Shown: piece after piece, positions 45,133 to 53,654 of the stretch
How positions within the stretch are numbered: position 1 is the first letter of the stretch
Layout of the letters: every line of letters begins with the position of its first letter
Source of the DNA: Stappia sediminis
GTDB lineage: Bacteria; Pseudomonadota; Alphaproteobacteria; Rhizobiales; Stappiaceae
NCBI RefSeq assembly: GCF_009826895.1
Contig: NZ_WUMV01000001.1
Location: 496,001-560,000, forward strand
Reading direction: 5' to 3'
Length of the DNA: 64,000 nucleotides
Position numbers and translations under genes: made by a program
Notes under the pieces: model-generated
The model's database searches: none
Told to the model about the DNA's origin: nothing
The model's input: the letters and a program-made list of their open reading frames with translations, nothing else

Positions 45133-46041
45133 TTGGCCGCTTCCCGTCGCCTGTTCCTGATCCTGAATGGCAAGGCCGCGCAACGCGAGGATGTTCGCGG
45201 CGCGATCGCGGCCGTTAGAGAACGTGGCAACCACGTGCAGGTGCGTGTCACTTTCGAGGACGGCGACAGCGAACGCTATGCGAAAGAAGGCATGCGTCTG
45301 GCGCGGGAGGGCGAGATTGACGTCATTGTAGCCGGTGGCGGAGATGGCACGCTCAATCAGGTCGTCAATGCATCGCTTGTGGAAGACAGCAGCCCGAAGT
45401 GCTCCTTCGGGTTGCTTCCGCTTGGCACGGCAAATGATTTCGCCCACGGGGCGGGGTTGCCCGCGGCAGATCCTTGGGCGGCGCTGGCTCTTTGTGCCGA
45501 GGGCGACGCTACGTCCATCGATGTTGGCGAAGTGGAAAATCGTGTCTTCGTAAACCTTCTGACCGGCGGTACGGGATCGCGTATCACGGTGGAAACCGAC
45601 CCGGCCATGAAAAAGCTGATGGGCGGTGCAGCCTATATCTTCACCGGGATAGGACGGCTGCACGACTTGCAGCCCTGCCGCGGAGAGTTCAAAGCCGATG
45701 GGTTTGCCTGGAAAGGGGAATTTCTGGCCATGGCCATCGGAAATGGCCGCATGGCCGGCGGCGGGATCGAGCTGTGCCCCGATGCAAAGGTCGATGATGG
45801 CATGCTCGATCTCATGGTCGTGCCTTTCCTGTCGCGTGAGACACTCGGCGAGACGTTGCGAACGATTGCCCAAAACGGATTGGGCGAACTCGCGAACACG
45901 GTGGTCCGTGCCAAGGCCGACCGGTTCGAAATTCAGTGCGACGACGAATTGTTCGTAAATCTCGACGGCGAACCGGATTCAGGCCGTTCCTTCGATATCA
46001 GGGTCAGGCCCAAGGCGTTGCGTTTTCACTTGCCTGAGTGA
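45133..46041 (+). CDS. YegS/diacylglycerol-kinase-type lipid kinase
   Basis: This enzyme is a lipid kinase of the DAGK catalytic family. The GGGDGTLNQVVNAS motif near residue 62 binds the nucleotide, and LGTANDFAHG is the second conserved block. The chosen TTG at 45133 (LAASRRLFLILNG, read as Met) lies 7 bases after AGGGG and gives 302 aa, the usual YegS size. The open frame upstream runs through the TIR element and is not believed. Lipid substrate (diacylglycerol, phosphatidylglycerol or sphingosine-like) cannot be told from sequence. Confidence 0.88.
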   Translation: MAASRRLFLILNGKAAQREDVRGAIAAVRERGNHVQVRVTFEDGDSERYAKEGMRLAREGEIDVIVAGGGDGTLNQVVNASLVEDSSPKCSFGLLPLGTANDFAHGAGLPAADPWAALALCAEGDATSIDVGEVENRVFVNLLTGGTGSRITVETDPAMKKLMGGAAYIFTGIGRLHDLQPCRGEFKADGFAWKGEFLAMAIGNGRMAGGGIELCPDAKVDDGMLDLMVVPFLSRETLGETLRTIAQNGLGELANTVVRAKADRFEIQCDDELFVNLDGEPDSGRSFDIRVRPKALRFHLPE

Positions 46042-46060
46042 AACGCTTCCTCGAACCTCG

Positions 46061-47158
46061 TCAGATCGCGCAGCGTTTCAAGGCATCTTCGTCCCATTCC
46101 AGGCCAAGCCCGGGGCCGCGCGGAACGATGCAGCCGTTTACCGGCAGCAGCCTTTCCTTGAGGATTGAGCCCGCGAAATCGAGATATTCGAGGTAGTGAG
46201 CGTTCGCGGTCGCCGCCAGAACGTGGGCGGAAGCTTCGATGAAAAGGTGGCTGGAAACGGGAAGCGATGCCCCTTGCGCCATTGCCGCCGCCCGCATGAA
46301 GCCGGTTACGCCACCGATCTTCATGAGATCGGGCATTACGAAGTCGCTGGCCCTTGCTGAAATGGAATTCGCCGCGCCTTCCGGAAACCACCAGTTCTCG
46401 CCGGTCTGTATCGGGACTGGGGATTTCTCGCGGACCAGGGCGTGTCCCGCCAGGTCTTCAGCCGGAACGGGTTCTTCCACCCAGGTGATATCGAACTGCG
46501 AAATCGCCTCTATCCGCTCCAGCGCTTCGGGAACGTCGAGCGACTGGTTGTAGTCGACCATGACCCGCATGTTCGGGCCGATAATATTCCGCAGTTCCTT
46601 CAAGGTGCGGGTGTCATCCGCAATCGCGCCCAGCCCGAGCTTGATCTTAATCGCCCTGAAGCCGCGCTCCAGTGTGGTTTCCAATCGTGCGGCGTCGCGT
46701 TCGGGATCCACGACGCCATAACTGTCGTAGGCTTCGATGGGCTTCGTATCGCCACCAAGCAGCTCCGCCAGCGGCATGCCGGCCGCCTTCGCCAGCACAT
46801 CCCATAGCGCCATATCGATGCCGGAAAGGGCCATGCCGACGATGCCCTGCCGCCCGAGCAAACGGAACATTCGCTCGCATTCGGCGTAGATCGAGACGGG
46901 TGCCGCATTCTTCCCGATGAGGTTAGGGGCAAGATCGTCGATGAAAGATACGAGGGCTTTGAGCGTGAGCGGGGTATAGGCGAACAGATAGCTCGTTCCC
47001 CGAATGCCATCGCTGGTGATGAGATCGATAATGACCAGAGGAGCCTGAGTGATCTCCCCGGACGCCGTCTTGACCGGCGCTTCGATCGGCGCATTCACAG
47101 CTCGCGCGGTTATCTTCTCGATCTTGCCGGGCAGGGATGCGCGTTCAGAAGACGTCAT
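46061..47158 (-). CDS. Mandelate racemase-type enolase-superfamily enzyme
   Basis: The 365-aa enzyme matches mandelate racemase closely, including HYLEYLDFAG near the C-terminus. Every known active-site residue of Pseudomonas putida mandelate racemase is present at a constant +7 offset: K171 and K173 (KIK), metal ligands D202, E228 and E254, D277, H304 (SSHLF) and E324. A 1,1-proton transfer on an alpha-hydroxy acid is therefore likely; mandelate itself is inferred. Start MTSSERASL at 47156-47158 follows TGGAGTTCGAG; an ATG 15 bases upstream is possible. No mandelate dehydrogenase is adjacent. Confidence 0.88.
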   Translation of the reverse strand: MTSSERASLPGKIEKITARAVNAPIEAPVKTASGEITQAPLVIIDLITSDGIRGTSYLFAYTPLTLKALVSFIDDLAPNLIGKNAAPVSIYAECERMFRLLGRQGIVGMALSGIDMALWDVLAKAAGMPLAELLGGDTKPIEAYDSYGVVDPERDAARLETTLERGFRAIKIKLGLGAIADDTRTLKELRNIIGPNMRVMVDYNQSLDVPEALERIEAISQFDITWVEEPVPAEDLAGHALVREKSPVPIQTGENWWFPEGAANSISARASDFVMPDLMKIGGVTGFMRAAAMAQGASLPVSSHLFIEASAHVLAATANAHYLEYLDFAGSILKERLLPVNGCIVPRGPGLGLEWDEDALKRCAI

Positions 47159-47230
47159 TTTCTCGAACTCCATGAAAAAGACCGCCGGAATCTTCCGGCG
47201 GCCCATCGTACAGCAGGTTTCGATCCGGCG

Positions 47231-47767
47231 TTACACCGCGCCCGTGTATTCGCCGCGCGCGGGATAATCGACCTTCTGGACGAAATCGAGCGCCGGCAGC
47301 ATGTCCTTGAAGACAGGGCGGGAGAACGGCATGGATTGTACGGACGCGAAGTAGAGCGTGTTGTCGGGCCTGACGAAAAAGACGCCGGGTTCCGAAAACA
47401 GATCGGGCTCCACGACGCCGATCGAGGTTTCGCCACGGCTCGTGGAGATATAGAGACCCCACTTGCGCGCATCGGCCAGCGACAGCCCGTAGCCGAGGCG
47501 CAGTTCCTTCAGTTCCGCGCGCTCCGCGAAGTCCTGTGCACGCTCTTTGGTGTCGGAAGAGATCGCGATCGCCTCGATGCCGCGTTCCGAAAAATCGGGA
47601 AGCAGGCGCTGCAACTCCTTGAGATAAGTTGCGCAGATCGGGCAATGCAGGCCCCGATAGAAAACGAGAAGCGTTGCGAATGTCGGCTGTTCCGCCTGCA
47701 GGTCGAATGCGCCGTGGTTCAGAGTGTCGATTTTCAGATCCGGCACGGGCTGGCGGGGTGTCAGCAT
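47231..47767 (-). CDS. AhpC/TSA-family peroxiredoxin-like protein
   Basis: The 178-aa thioredoxin-fold protein starts MLTPRQPVPDLKIDT at 47765-47767 behind AGGAGAATAC. The redox motif CPIC is at residues 42-45 (RGLHCPICATYL), with a Thr/Arg-type peroxiredoxin-like context (LLVFYRGLHC). This is the 'peroxiredoxin-like' subgroup that reduces peroxides or thiols. It is divergent from an AraC regulator (187-base gap), the likely controller, and 72 bases upstream of the mandelate racemase gene on the same strand. Confidence 0.85.
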   Translation of the reverse strand: MLTPRQPVPDLKIDTLNHGAFDLQAEQPTFATLLVFYRGLHCPICATYLKELQRLLPDFSERGIEAIAISSDTKERAQDFAERAELKELRLGYGLSLADARKWGLYISTSRGETSIGVVEPDLFSEPGVFFVRPDNTLYFASVQSMPFSRPVFKDMLPALDFVQKVDYPARGEYTGAV

Positions 47768-47954
47768 GAAGTATTCTCCTGCATTCTGCTTGTATGGACG
47801 TTTATTGGCTTCGCGTGTCTGTGGAGGTGCTGCGCCGTAGCTCCAAAGAGAATTATTCGGGTCAGCGGCTAGCATCGCTCATCGGTTTAGCGTACATTGC
47901 GCAAAATTCCATACCTGATTATTGATCCTGCGTACGGATGCCGAGAGTGTGAAC

Positions 47955-48743
47955 ATGACTATCAGCCATGGTGTCGACCGGTTATCTGCTTTGATCGACC
48001 GGTTTCGTATCCGTGCCCACGTTGCCTGCGTGGAAGGGGCGACGGCAAAGCCCAATCTCTTCATCACCACTTCGGCCGGTGATGGCGAAGGCAGGCCGCC
48101 GCTGGAAGCGCTGATCTTCCGACCGCGGGACGGAGGCTCGCTATGCGCAAGCGGCAGCGTGGTTGTTGCCGCGCAAGTGGAACTCGGCGGTGAGGATGCG
48201 CCCTTGTCGCTTGCCTTGCCTGAAGAGGTGCGCGTAGATCTGTCGCGCGCTCCCGCGCTTGCCGCGGTCGCCTGTGTTTTGCGTGATGAGCTGGAAACGC
48301 CGCGCTGCGGGCGTCAGGCGGCGGTTGATCGCCTTTGCGAGGTCGTGGTCATTCGCCTTCTGAGATACGCGATGGAAACGGGGGCTGCCGGTCACGGGCT
48401 TATAGCCGGCCTGTCGCATTCGCAGATCGCGCTGGCGATGGTTGCCATGCATGAGGCGCCGGAGCGTACGTGGAAACTTGAGGACCTGGCGGAAGTAGCG
48501 GGCATGTCCCGTACCGTATTTGCCACGACGTTCCGCGATGTCGTGGGTCAGACGCCGGGCGCCTATCTCGCCCAGTGGCGGCTTATCGTTGCCCGGCAGG
48601 AAATTGCAAGCGGCCTGCCGCTCAAGACGGTTGCGGGAAGGGTGGGGTTTGCGAGTGCCGCTGCATTCACGCGTGCCTATCAGCGTGCTTACGGACACCC
48701 GCCGCGTGCCGATCGCCGGCCCGTGCTGGAAGCGGCCGAGTAG
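47955..48743 (+). CDS. AraC-family regulator with cupin N-terminal domain
   Basis: The 262-aa protein has an AraC_binding/cupin_6 sensor domain (about residues 5-150) and a C-terminal double helix-turn-helix (WKLEDLAEVAGMSRTVFATT, then LKTVAGRVGFASAAAFTRAY). Start at ATG 47955 (MTISHGVDRLSALID) behind GAGAGTG. In this subfamily the sensor responds to redox or small electrophiles. It is divergent from the peroxiredoxin-like gene, so autoregulation plus control of that gene is likely. Ligand unknown. Confidence 0.9.
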   Translation: MTISHGVDRLSALIDRFRIRAHVACVEGATAKPNLFITTSAGDGEGRPPLEALIFRPRDGGSLCASGSVVVAAQVELGGEDAPLSLALPEEVRVDLSRAPALAAVACVLRDELETPRCGRQAAVDRLCEVVVIRLLRYAMETGAAGHGLIAGLSHSQIALAMVAMHEAPERTWKLEDLAEVAGMSRTVFATTFRDVVGQTPGAYLAQWRLIVARQEIASGLPLKTVAGRVGFASAAAFTRAYQRAYGHPPRADRRPVLEAAE

Positions 48744-48765
48744 ACCTGAAGCCGGTGAAACCGCG

Positions 48766-49440
48766 TCAGGCGGTTTCCAGAAGGTTGGCGATGCTTTCGA
48801 AAAGCGTCCGCCCATCCGTGCCGCCTTGTAGCGGATCGACGAGATTTTCGGGGTGCGGCATCATGCCGAGCACGTTGCCCTCGCCGTTCAGGACGCCTGC
48901 GATGTCGTTCACGGACCCGTTCGGATTGGTTCCCTCGCCATAGCGGAAGGCGACCTGGCCTTCGCCTTCGATTTTCTCAAGCGCTTGCGGATCGGCGAAA
49001 TAATTGCCGTCGTGATGGGCGACGGGACAGCGCCAGACCTGGCCGAGCGCAAACCCGCGCGTGAATGGCGAGGTGGTATTGACGGTCTCAAGCTTCACTT
49101 CACGGCAGACGAAGTGCAGGTCGGCATTGCGCATCAGCGAACCGGGCAGGAGACCCGCTTCCGTCAGCATCTGAAAGCCGTTGCAGACACCCAGCACAAG
49201 CGTGCCTTTATCCGCTGCTTCCGCTACCGCCCGCAAGACCGGGGAGCGCGCGGCGATCGCGCCGGCCCGCAAGTAATCTCCGTAGGAAAAACCGCCGGGC
49301 AGAACCACCAGATCCACATCCGGCAGCGCCGTATCCTGATGCCAGACGGCTGCCGGCTCATGCCCGGTGACCAGCTTCAGCGCATTCATCATGTCGCGTT
49401 CACGGTTGGAGCCGGGGAATGTGATGACGGCGGATTTCAT
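48766..49440 (-). CDS. purQ: Phosphoribosylformylglycinamidine synthase subunit PurQ
   Basis: PurQ is the glutaminase subunit that supplies ammonia to PurL. The 224-aa class I glutamine amidotransferase has [10 protein letters not shown] at the N-terminus and the nucleophile Cys in [10 protein letters not shown]. The His/Glu pair is visible in the C-terminal [11 protein letters not shown]. It is downstream of purS on the same strand, with a 35-aa membrane peptide gene between them. Confidence 0.97.
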   Translation of the reverse strand: MKSAVITFPGSNRERDMMNALKLVTGHEPAAVWHQDTALPDVDLVVLPGGFSYGDYLRAGAIAARSPVLRAVAEAADKGTLVLGVCNGFQMLTEAGLLPGSLMRNADLHFVCREVKLETVNTTSPFTRGFALGQVWRCPVAHHDGNYFADPQALEKIEGEGQVAFRYGEGTNPNGSVNDIAGVLNGEGNVLGMMPHPENLVDPLQGGTDGRTLFESIANLLETA

Positions 49441-49462
49441 GGGAGTGAAGCCTCACATCGGA

Positions 49463-49570
49463 TCAGACGAGGATGAATGCGGCAAGCAGTGCAAGAACGG
49501 CCGGAAAGAGGATGAAGACTGCGGCCTTGATCGCGAGAAACCGGATTGCCTTCGCGCTGTCGTCATCCAT
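49463..49570 (-). CDS. FGAM synthase-associated small membrane protein
   Basis: A 35-aa frame from ATG 49568-49570 to TGA 49463-49465 reads MDDDSAKAIRFLAIKAAVF and continues as a single hydrophobic helix to the end (ILFPAVLALLAAFILV). A small membrane protein at exactly this position, between purS and purQ, is conserved in Hyphomicrobiales and is annotated as associated with FGAM synthase. Its function is unknown. It lies 22 bases upstream of purQ and 10 bases downstream of purS, so it belongs to the operon. Confidence 0.8.
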   Translation of the reverse strand: MDDDSAKAIRFLAIKAAVFILFPAVLALLAAFILV

Positions 49571-49580
49571 CAGGCAGTCC

Positions 49581-49820
49581 TTAAAGGATCTCGATGGCGT
49601 AATTCTCGATCACCGTGTTGGCCAGCAGTTTCTCGCACATCGCAGAGAGGTCCGCCCGGGCCTTTTCGGCATCGCGGTCTGACAGTGCGATATCGAAGAC
49701 CTTGCCTTGGCGCACTTCGCCCACGCCGCCGAAGCCGAGGGAGGCAAGCCCGTTTTCGATGGCCTTGCCCTGCGGGTCGAGAACGCCTGTCTTCAGCGTG
49801 ACGGTAACACGTGCTTTCAT
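49581..49820 (-). CDS. purS: Phosphoribosylformylglycinamidine synthase subunit PurS
   Basis: PurS is the small bridging subunit of the PurLQS complex. The 79-aa protein starts MKARVTVTLKTGVLDPQGKA at 49818-49820, a textbook PurS N-terminus, and ends IENYAIEIL. Length is typical. It lies between purC upstream (118-base gap containing a terminator) and the small membrane protein gene. Confidence 0.97.
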   Translation of the reverse strand: MKARVTVTLKTGVLDPQGKAIENGLASLGFGGVGEVRQGKVFDIALSDRDAEKARADLSAMCEKLLANTVIENYAIEIL

Positions 49821-49898
49821 GTGTCTTGTCCGGATCGTGTTATCTGCCGTTGCGGAAAGTCTGATTGCCGCAATTCGATACATGCCTTTGTGGCAGTG

Positions 49899-49926
49899 AA
49901 AAAGGCCGCAGCGATGCGGCCTTTTG
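49899..49926 (-). terminator. Intrinsic terminator between purC and purS
   Basis: An 11-bp perfect stem AAAAGGCCGCA / TGCGGCCTTTT with a GCGA loop lies just past the purC stop. Read leftward it is followed by a T-run. It may set purC apart from, or attenuate into, purS. Confidence 0.85.
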
Positions 49927-49938
49927 TTTTGTCCCGGG

Positions 49939-50703
49939 TTACTGGACGAGGACCGGCCCGGTGCCGGCGGGGCGGTCGTTGTCGTTCAGGATCCCGAGGC
50001 GGCGCGCCACCTCCTGATAGGCTTCCAGCAGCCCGCCCATATCGCGGCGAAAGCGGTCCTTGTCGAGCTTGTCGTTGGTCTGGATATCCCAGAGCCGGCA
50101 GCTGTCCGGCGAGATCTCGTCGGCAACGACGATGCGCATCAGATCGCCTTCATAGAGGCGTCCGCATTCGATCTTGAAGTCGACGAGGCGGATGCCGACG
50201 CCGAGGAAAAGGCCGGTCAGGAAGTCGTTGACGCGGATGGCAAGCGCCATGATGTCGTCAAGCTCCTGAGGCGTTGCCCAGCCGAAGGCCGTGATGTGCT
50301 CTTCGGAGACGAGCGGGTCGTCCAGTTCGTCGTTCTTGTAGTAGAACTCGATGATGGAGCGGGGCAGTTGCATGCCTTCTTCAAGGCCGAGACGCTTGGC
50401 AAGGGAGCCGGCGGCAACGTTTCGCACCACCACTTCCAGGGGAACGACTTCCACTTCCCGGATCAGCTGTTCGCGCATGTTCATACGGCGCAGGAAATGC
50501 GTCGGAATGCCGATGGCGTTCAGGTGATTGAAGATATATTCCGAGATGCGGTTGTTGAGCACACCCTTGCCGTCGACGATCTCGTGCTTCTTGTTGTTGA
50601 AGGCGGTCGCATCGTCCTTGAAGTGCTGGATGAGCGTTCCAGGCTCCGGGCCCTCGTAGAGGATCTTGCCCTTGCCCTCATAAATTCGCCGACGGCGGTT
50701 CAT
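49939..50703 (-). CDS. purC: SAICAR synthetase PurC
   Basis: PurC joins aspartate to CAIR in purine synthesis. The 254-aa protein starts [20 protein letters not shown] at 50701-50703, the standard alphaproteobacterial start; an upstream in-frame start has no support. Visible motifs are the ATP-binding N-terminus, [19 protein letters not shown] and [16 protein letters not shown]. It heads the leftward purC-purS-(small protein)-purQ order. Confidence 0.97.
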   Translation of the reverse strand: MNRRRRIYEGKGKILYEGPEPGTLIQHFKDDATAFNNKKHEIVDGKGVLNNRISEYIFNHLNAIGIPTHFLRRMNMREQLIREVEVVPLEVVVRNVAAGSLAKRLGLEEGMQLPRSIIEFYYKNDELDDPLVSEEHITAFGWATPQELDDIMALAIRVNDFLTGLFLGVGIRLVDFKIECGRLYEGDLMRIVVADEISPDSCRLWDIQTNDKLDKDRFRRDMGGLLEAYQEVARRLGILNDNDRPAGTGPVLVQ

Positions 50704-51039
50704 TGGCACATACCGTGTTCTAGATAGGAAATCCATGTTCCAGCAGGAACTCCGTTTATTGGTTCGCCGGTGTCGGGGAGGACGGATTGGCGGCGAACGA
50801 TCTTTCGGCCCCCACTTTAGTGGCGCGGAACCTACACGATCGGTGAAAAAAGCACAATCATGTGTCTGAGCATCGTATACGGCTTTTTATTACATCCTAT
50901 CGTAGGGTCGATCCCGCGTTGATTTGGCAAGCCATGGGGGATATGCAAAACGTCATCGAGCGCCCATATGGGGTAAAGGGCTACAGCCCTTGGGGGGAGT
51001 TTTCTCTCCGCGGATCGTCGATTGGCAGGAGACAAGCTG
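50704..51039. other. Divergent gap between purC and the DUF1476 gene
   Basis: These 336 bases separate two divergent genes. The stretch 50840-50915 is AT-rich and probably holds the promoters. No convincing open frame, repeat or RNA-like structure was seen. Confidence 0.5.
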
Positions 51040-51363
51040 ATGAGCACTTTCGACAGGCGTGAAGAGGCCTTCGAGAACAAATTCGCGCATGACGAGGAGT
51101 TGCGCTTCAAGGCGATTGCGCGGCGCAACAAGCTCTTGGGCCTCTGGGCGGCTGAAAAGCTCGGCTATGAGGGCGACAAGATCGAGGAATATGCGAAATC
51201 GGTCGTGCGCGCCGATTTCGAAGAGCCGGGCGACGAGGACGTGTTCCGCAAGGTGCGAGCGGATTTCGACGATGCCGGCGTGGACCAGTCCGACCACCAG
51301 ATTCGCAGGACGATGCAGGAGCTTCTCCAGCAGGCGATCGAGCAGATCCGCACTGAAGGCTGA
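51040..51363 (+). CDS. DUF1476 protein, F1-ATPase zeta-type inhibitor
   Basis: The 107-aa protein starts MSTFDRREEAFENKFAHDEE behind AGGAGACAAGC. It matches the DUF1476 family, which includes the zeta subunit that inhibits the F1-ATPase of Paracoccus denitrificans and relatives. The N-terminal segment (about residues 1-20) is the inhibitory part in that system, and the remainder is a four-helix bundle. All-alpha, no Cys. It stands alone, away from the atp operon. Function here is inferred from the family. Confidence 0.88.
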   Translation: MSTFDRREEAFENKFAHDEELRFKAIARRNKLLGLWAAEKLGYEGDKIEEYAKSVVRADFEEPGDEDVFRKVRADFDDAGVDQSDHQIRRTMQELLQQAIEQIRTEG

Positions 51364-51512
51364 AAACGGCTTTCCCGCGGAATCCCGATTTGAAGAGACA
51401 TCGTCCCGGTAACGGGGCGGTGTCTTCCTGTTTTCCGGGTGGGTCTTGCAGGTTTGTCCGCGACGGGATTTCATTGCCGCCTATCTTTGAAACTCATTGG
51501 ATCCGAAACTTC

Positions 51513-52289
51513 ATGCCCGATTCCCGTATTTCGCTCGCAAGCCGGTTGAGAGCCGGTGAAACCGTGGTGACTGCATGGTCGTCACTTGCCGCTCCGATCC
51601 TTTCGGAATTGATGGCCCATTCCGGCTATGAGGCGATTGCGCTGGACATGCAGCACGGGCTGCATGACATCGCCTCGGTACGCGATGCGATCGCCTCCAT
51701 TATCGCCGGCGGAGCGCATCCGGCTGTTCGTGTGGCTGTCGATGATTTCGCGACCGCTTCGCGCGTGCTCGACTTCGGCGCGGAAGCGGTCATCATGCCG
51801 ATGGTGAATTCTGCCGAGGATGCGCTTGCCCTGGTCGCGGCAACGAAGTTTCCTCCGCTCGGCGCGCGCAGTTGGGCGCCTCACCAAGCCGCGCGCCGGC
51901 TGGGCTATGACGGCTTGGCGGATTATACGGGCCGTGCGAACGAAGAAACGCTTGCTTTCGCCATGGTCGAAACGCCCACGGCACTTGCAGCCCTTGATGA
52001 CATTTGCGAGGTGGAAGGTCTGGACGGCATATATGTCGGGCCGAGCGACCTGAGCTTCACATTGTCTGAAGGCGATAGTGTCGATCCGACCGGAAAGCGG
52101 GCGATGGAGGTCAGCGCAGAAATTGCGGCCCGTGTCACCTCGAAGGGCAAGATCGCCGCGATCTACTGCATGACGCCCGAGCACGCCAAGGCGGCGATCG
52201 GGATGGGTTATCGCTATGTGACGCTCGGCTCGGACCAGGCCTTTATCGCCAGTGGCGTCAGCGAGCTCCTATCCCGGTTGAAGGATTAG
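51513..52289 (+). CDS. HpcH/HpaI aldolase family protein
   Basis: The 258-aa TIM-barrel protein belongs to the class II, metal-dependent HpcH/HpaI aldolase family, which cleaves 4-hydroxy-2-oxo acids. Motifs: ALDMQHGLHD near residue 44, RVAVDDFATASRVLDFGAEA, the metal-ligand region FAMVETPTALAAL and IYVGPSDLSFTL. Start at ATG 51513 (MPDSRISLASRLRAG) is chosen by alignment of the barrel; the ribosome site is weak. The substrate cannot be told. It is followed by a convergent MFS transporter gene. Confidence 0.9.
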   Translation: MPDSRISLASRLRAGETVVTAWSSLAAPILSELMAHSGYEAIALDMQHGLHDIASVRDAIASIIAGGAHPAVRVAVDDFATASRVLDFGAEAVIMPMVNSAEDALALVAATKFPPLGARSWAPHQAARRLGYDGLADYTGRANEETLAFAMVETPTALAALDDICEVEGLDGIYVGPSDLSFTLSEGDSVDPTGKRAMEVSAEIAARVTSKGKIAAIYCMTPEHAKAAIGMGYRYVTLGSDQAFIASGVSELLSRLKD

Positions 52290-52394
52290 TGCGCGGTACC
52301 TTGCGCGATATCGACAAGAATGTGGTCAGGGTATCGAAAACCGGGTGATTTCTTGTCGCGCAAGTGATCCTGCTTTCCTGGGGGGTCAGGAGCC

Positions 52395-53654
52395 TCAAAA
52401 CTCAAGCGTTTTCGGTAACTTCAGGACCACCGCAAGAGAAACGGCCGTTGCCGCCAGCACATAATACACGGGCGCGAAGTCGTCGCCGGTTCGGGCGACG
52501 AGATACGTGGCAATAAAGGGTGTCGTACCCCCGAACGCGGCCATGCAACAGTTGTAGCCGATAGCGACGGCGCTGCAGCGCACGTCCGCAGGAACCAGAC
52601 CTGAAAGCACCGTCAGCGACAATGCCCAGCCTATAGCGTTAAGGATGGAAAAACCGAGCTGACCGGCGAAAACGAAACCGAGCGTCGTTCCGTGCATCAG
52701 ATACCAGAGCGGCCAGGCGAACAAGAACGTACCCGCGACGCCGATCAGGAACACTGCACGATAGCCCAACCGATCCGCCGCGTAGCCGGCCGCAAGGACG
52801 ACAAAAGCGATAATGACGAGGTTGAGGGTCGAAATATCGAGCGCTTCGCTCGTCGAGAAGTGCATTTGGTCAGTGAGATAGGACGCCGCATAAACGAAGA
52901 TTATGAAATAAATGATGGCTGTTGGAATGAGCAGGCCGATCATCTGCAGGATTTCACGCCAATGCCGGGTCAATGCGGCGAAGACCGGAGAGATGCGGGT
53001 ACGGGCCACCTTGGCCATCGCGGACGATTCGTTCATGTAGAGCCGCAGGACAAGGCTGACCAATGCCAGCAATCCGCCTGCGAAAAAGGGCAGGCGCCAG
53101 CCCCATGCGCTCATGGCCTCGGTGGAAACAGTCGAACTGACAACCGCCGGCACGCCCGAGCCGAGCACGCATCCCCACATCATGGCGAATGGAATCCAGC
53201 TGCCGACGAAAAACCGCGATGAGGGCGATGCCTCCTCGATGACGAGGACACCCGAGGCGGTATATTCGCCGGCAACGGCGATGCCCTGGATTATGCGAAC
53301 TGCTGTCAGCAGCAGGGCTGCGGCAAAACCGATCTGGGCGTGGGTCGGCAACAGGCCGACCGCCACCGATCCGGCGCCCATGATAAGGACCGACCAGATC
53401 ATTGCCGGCTTGCGCCCGAAGCGGTCTCCAATGTGGCCGAAAATCACGCTGCCAACAGGGCGCGCCGCATAGCCGACGGCAAGAACGGCAAAGGAGGCTA
53501 GAAGCGAGGCGATATGATCGTCCGATGGAAAGAATATCCGTCCGAGGATAGGGGCCAGGAACCCGTAGACGGTGAAGTCGTACCATTCGAGAATATTGCC
53601 GCTTACGGCCGCCATAACGCTGCGAGGGCTGAGATTGGTCCCCTTGACCTGCAT
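52395..53654 (-). CDS. MFS transporter, metabolite:H+ symporter type
   Basis: The 419-aa protein has 12 predicted membrane helices and MHS-family (ProP/citrate-like) motifs: ILEWYDFTVYGFLAPILGRI at the N-terminus, GHIGDRFGRKPAMI in loop 2-3 and VRIIQGIAVAGEY in helix 4. This family imports organic acids or osmolytes with protons, and the substrate here is unknown. Convergent with the aldolase gene (105-base gap), which may be unrelated. Confidence 0.92.
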   Translation of the reverse strand: MQVKGTNLSPRSVMAAVSGNILEWYDFTVYGFLAPILGRIFFPSDDHIASLLASFAVLAVGYAARPVGSVIFGHIGDRFGRKPAMIWSVLIMGAGSVAVGLLPTHAQIGFAAALLLTAVRIIQGIAVAGEYTASGVLVIEEASPSSRFFVGSWIPFAMMWGCVLGSGVPAVVSSTVSTEAMSAWGWRLPFFAGGLLALVSLVLRLYMNESSAMAKVARTRISPVFAALTRHWREILQMIGLLIPTAIIYFIIFVYAASYLTDQMHFSTSEALDISTLNLVIIAFVVLAAGYAADRLGYRAVFLIGVAGTFLFAWPLWYLMHGTTLGFVFAGQLGFSILNAIGWALSLTVLSGLVPADVRCSAVAIGYNCCMAAFGGTTPFIATYLVARTGDDFAPVYYVLAATAVSLAVVLKLPKTLEF

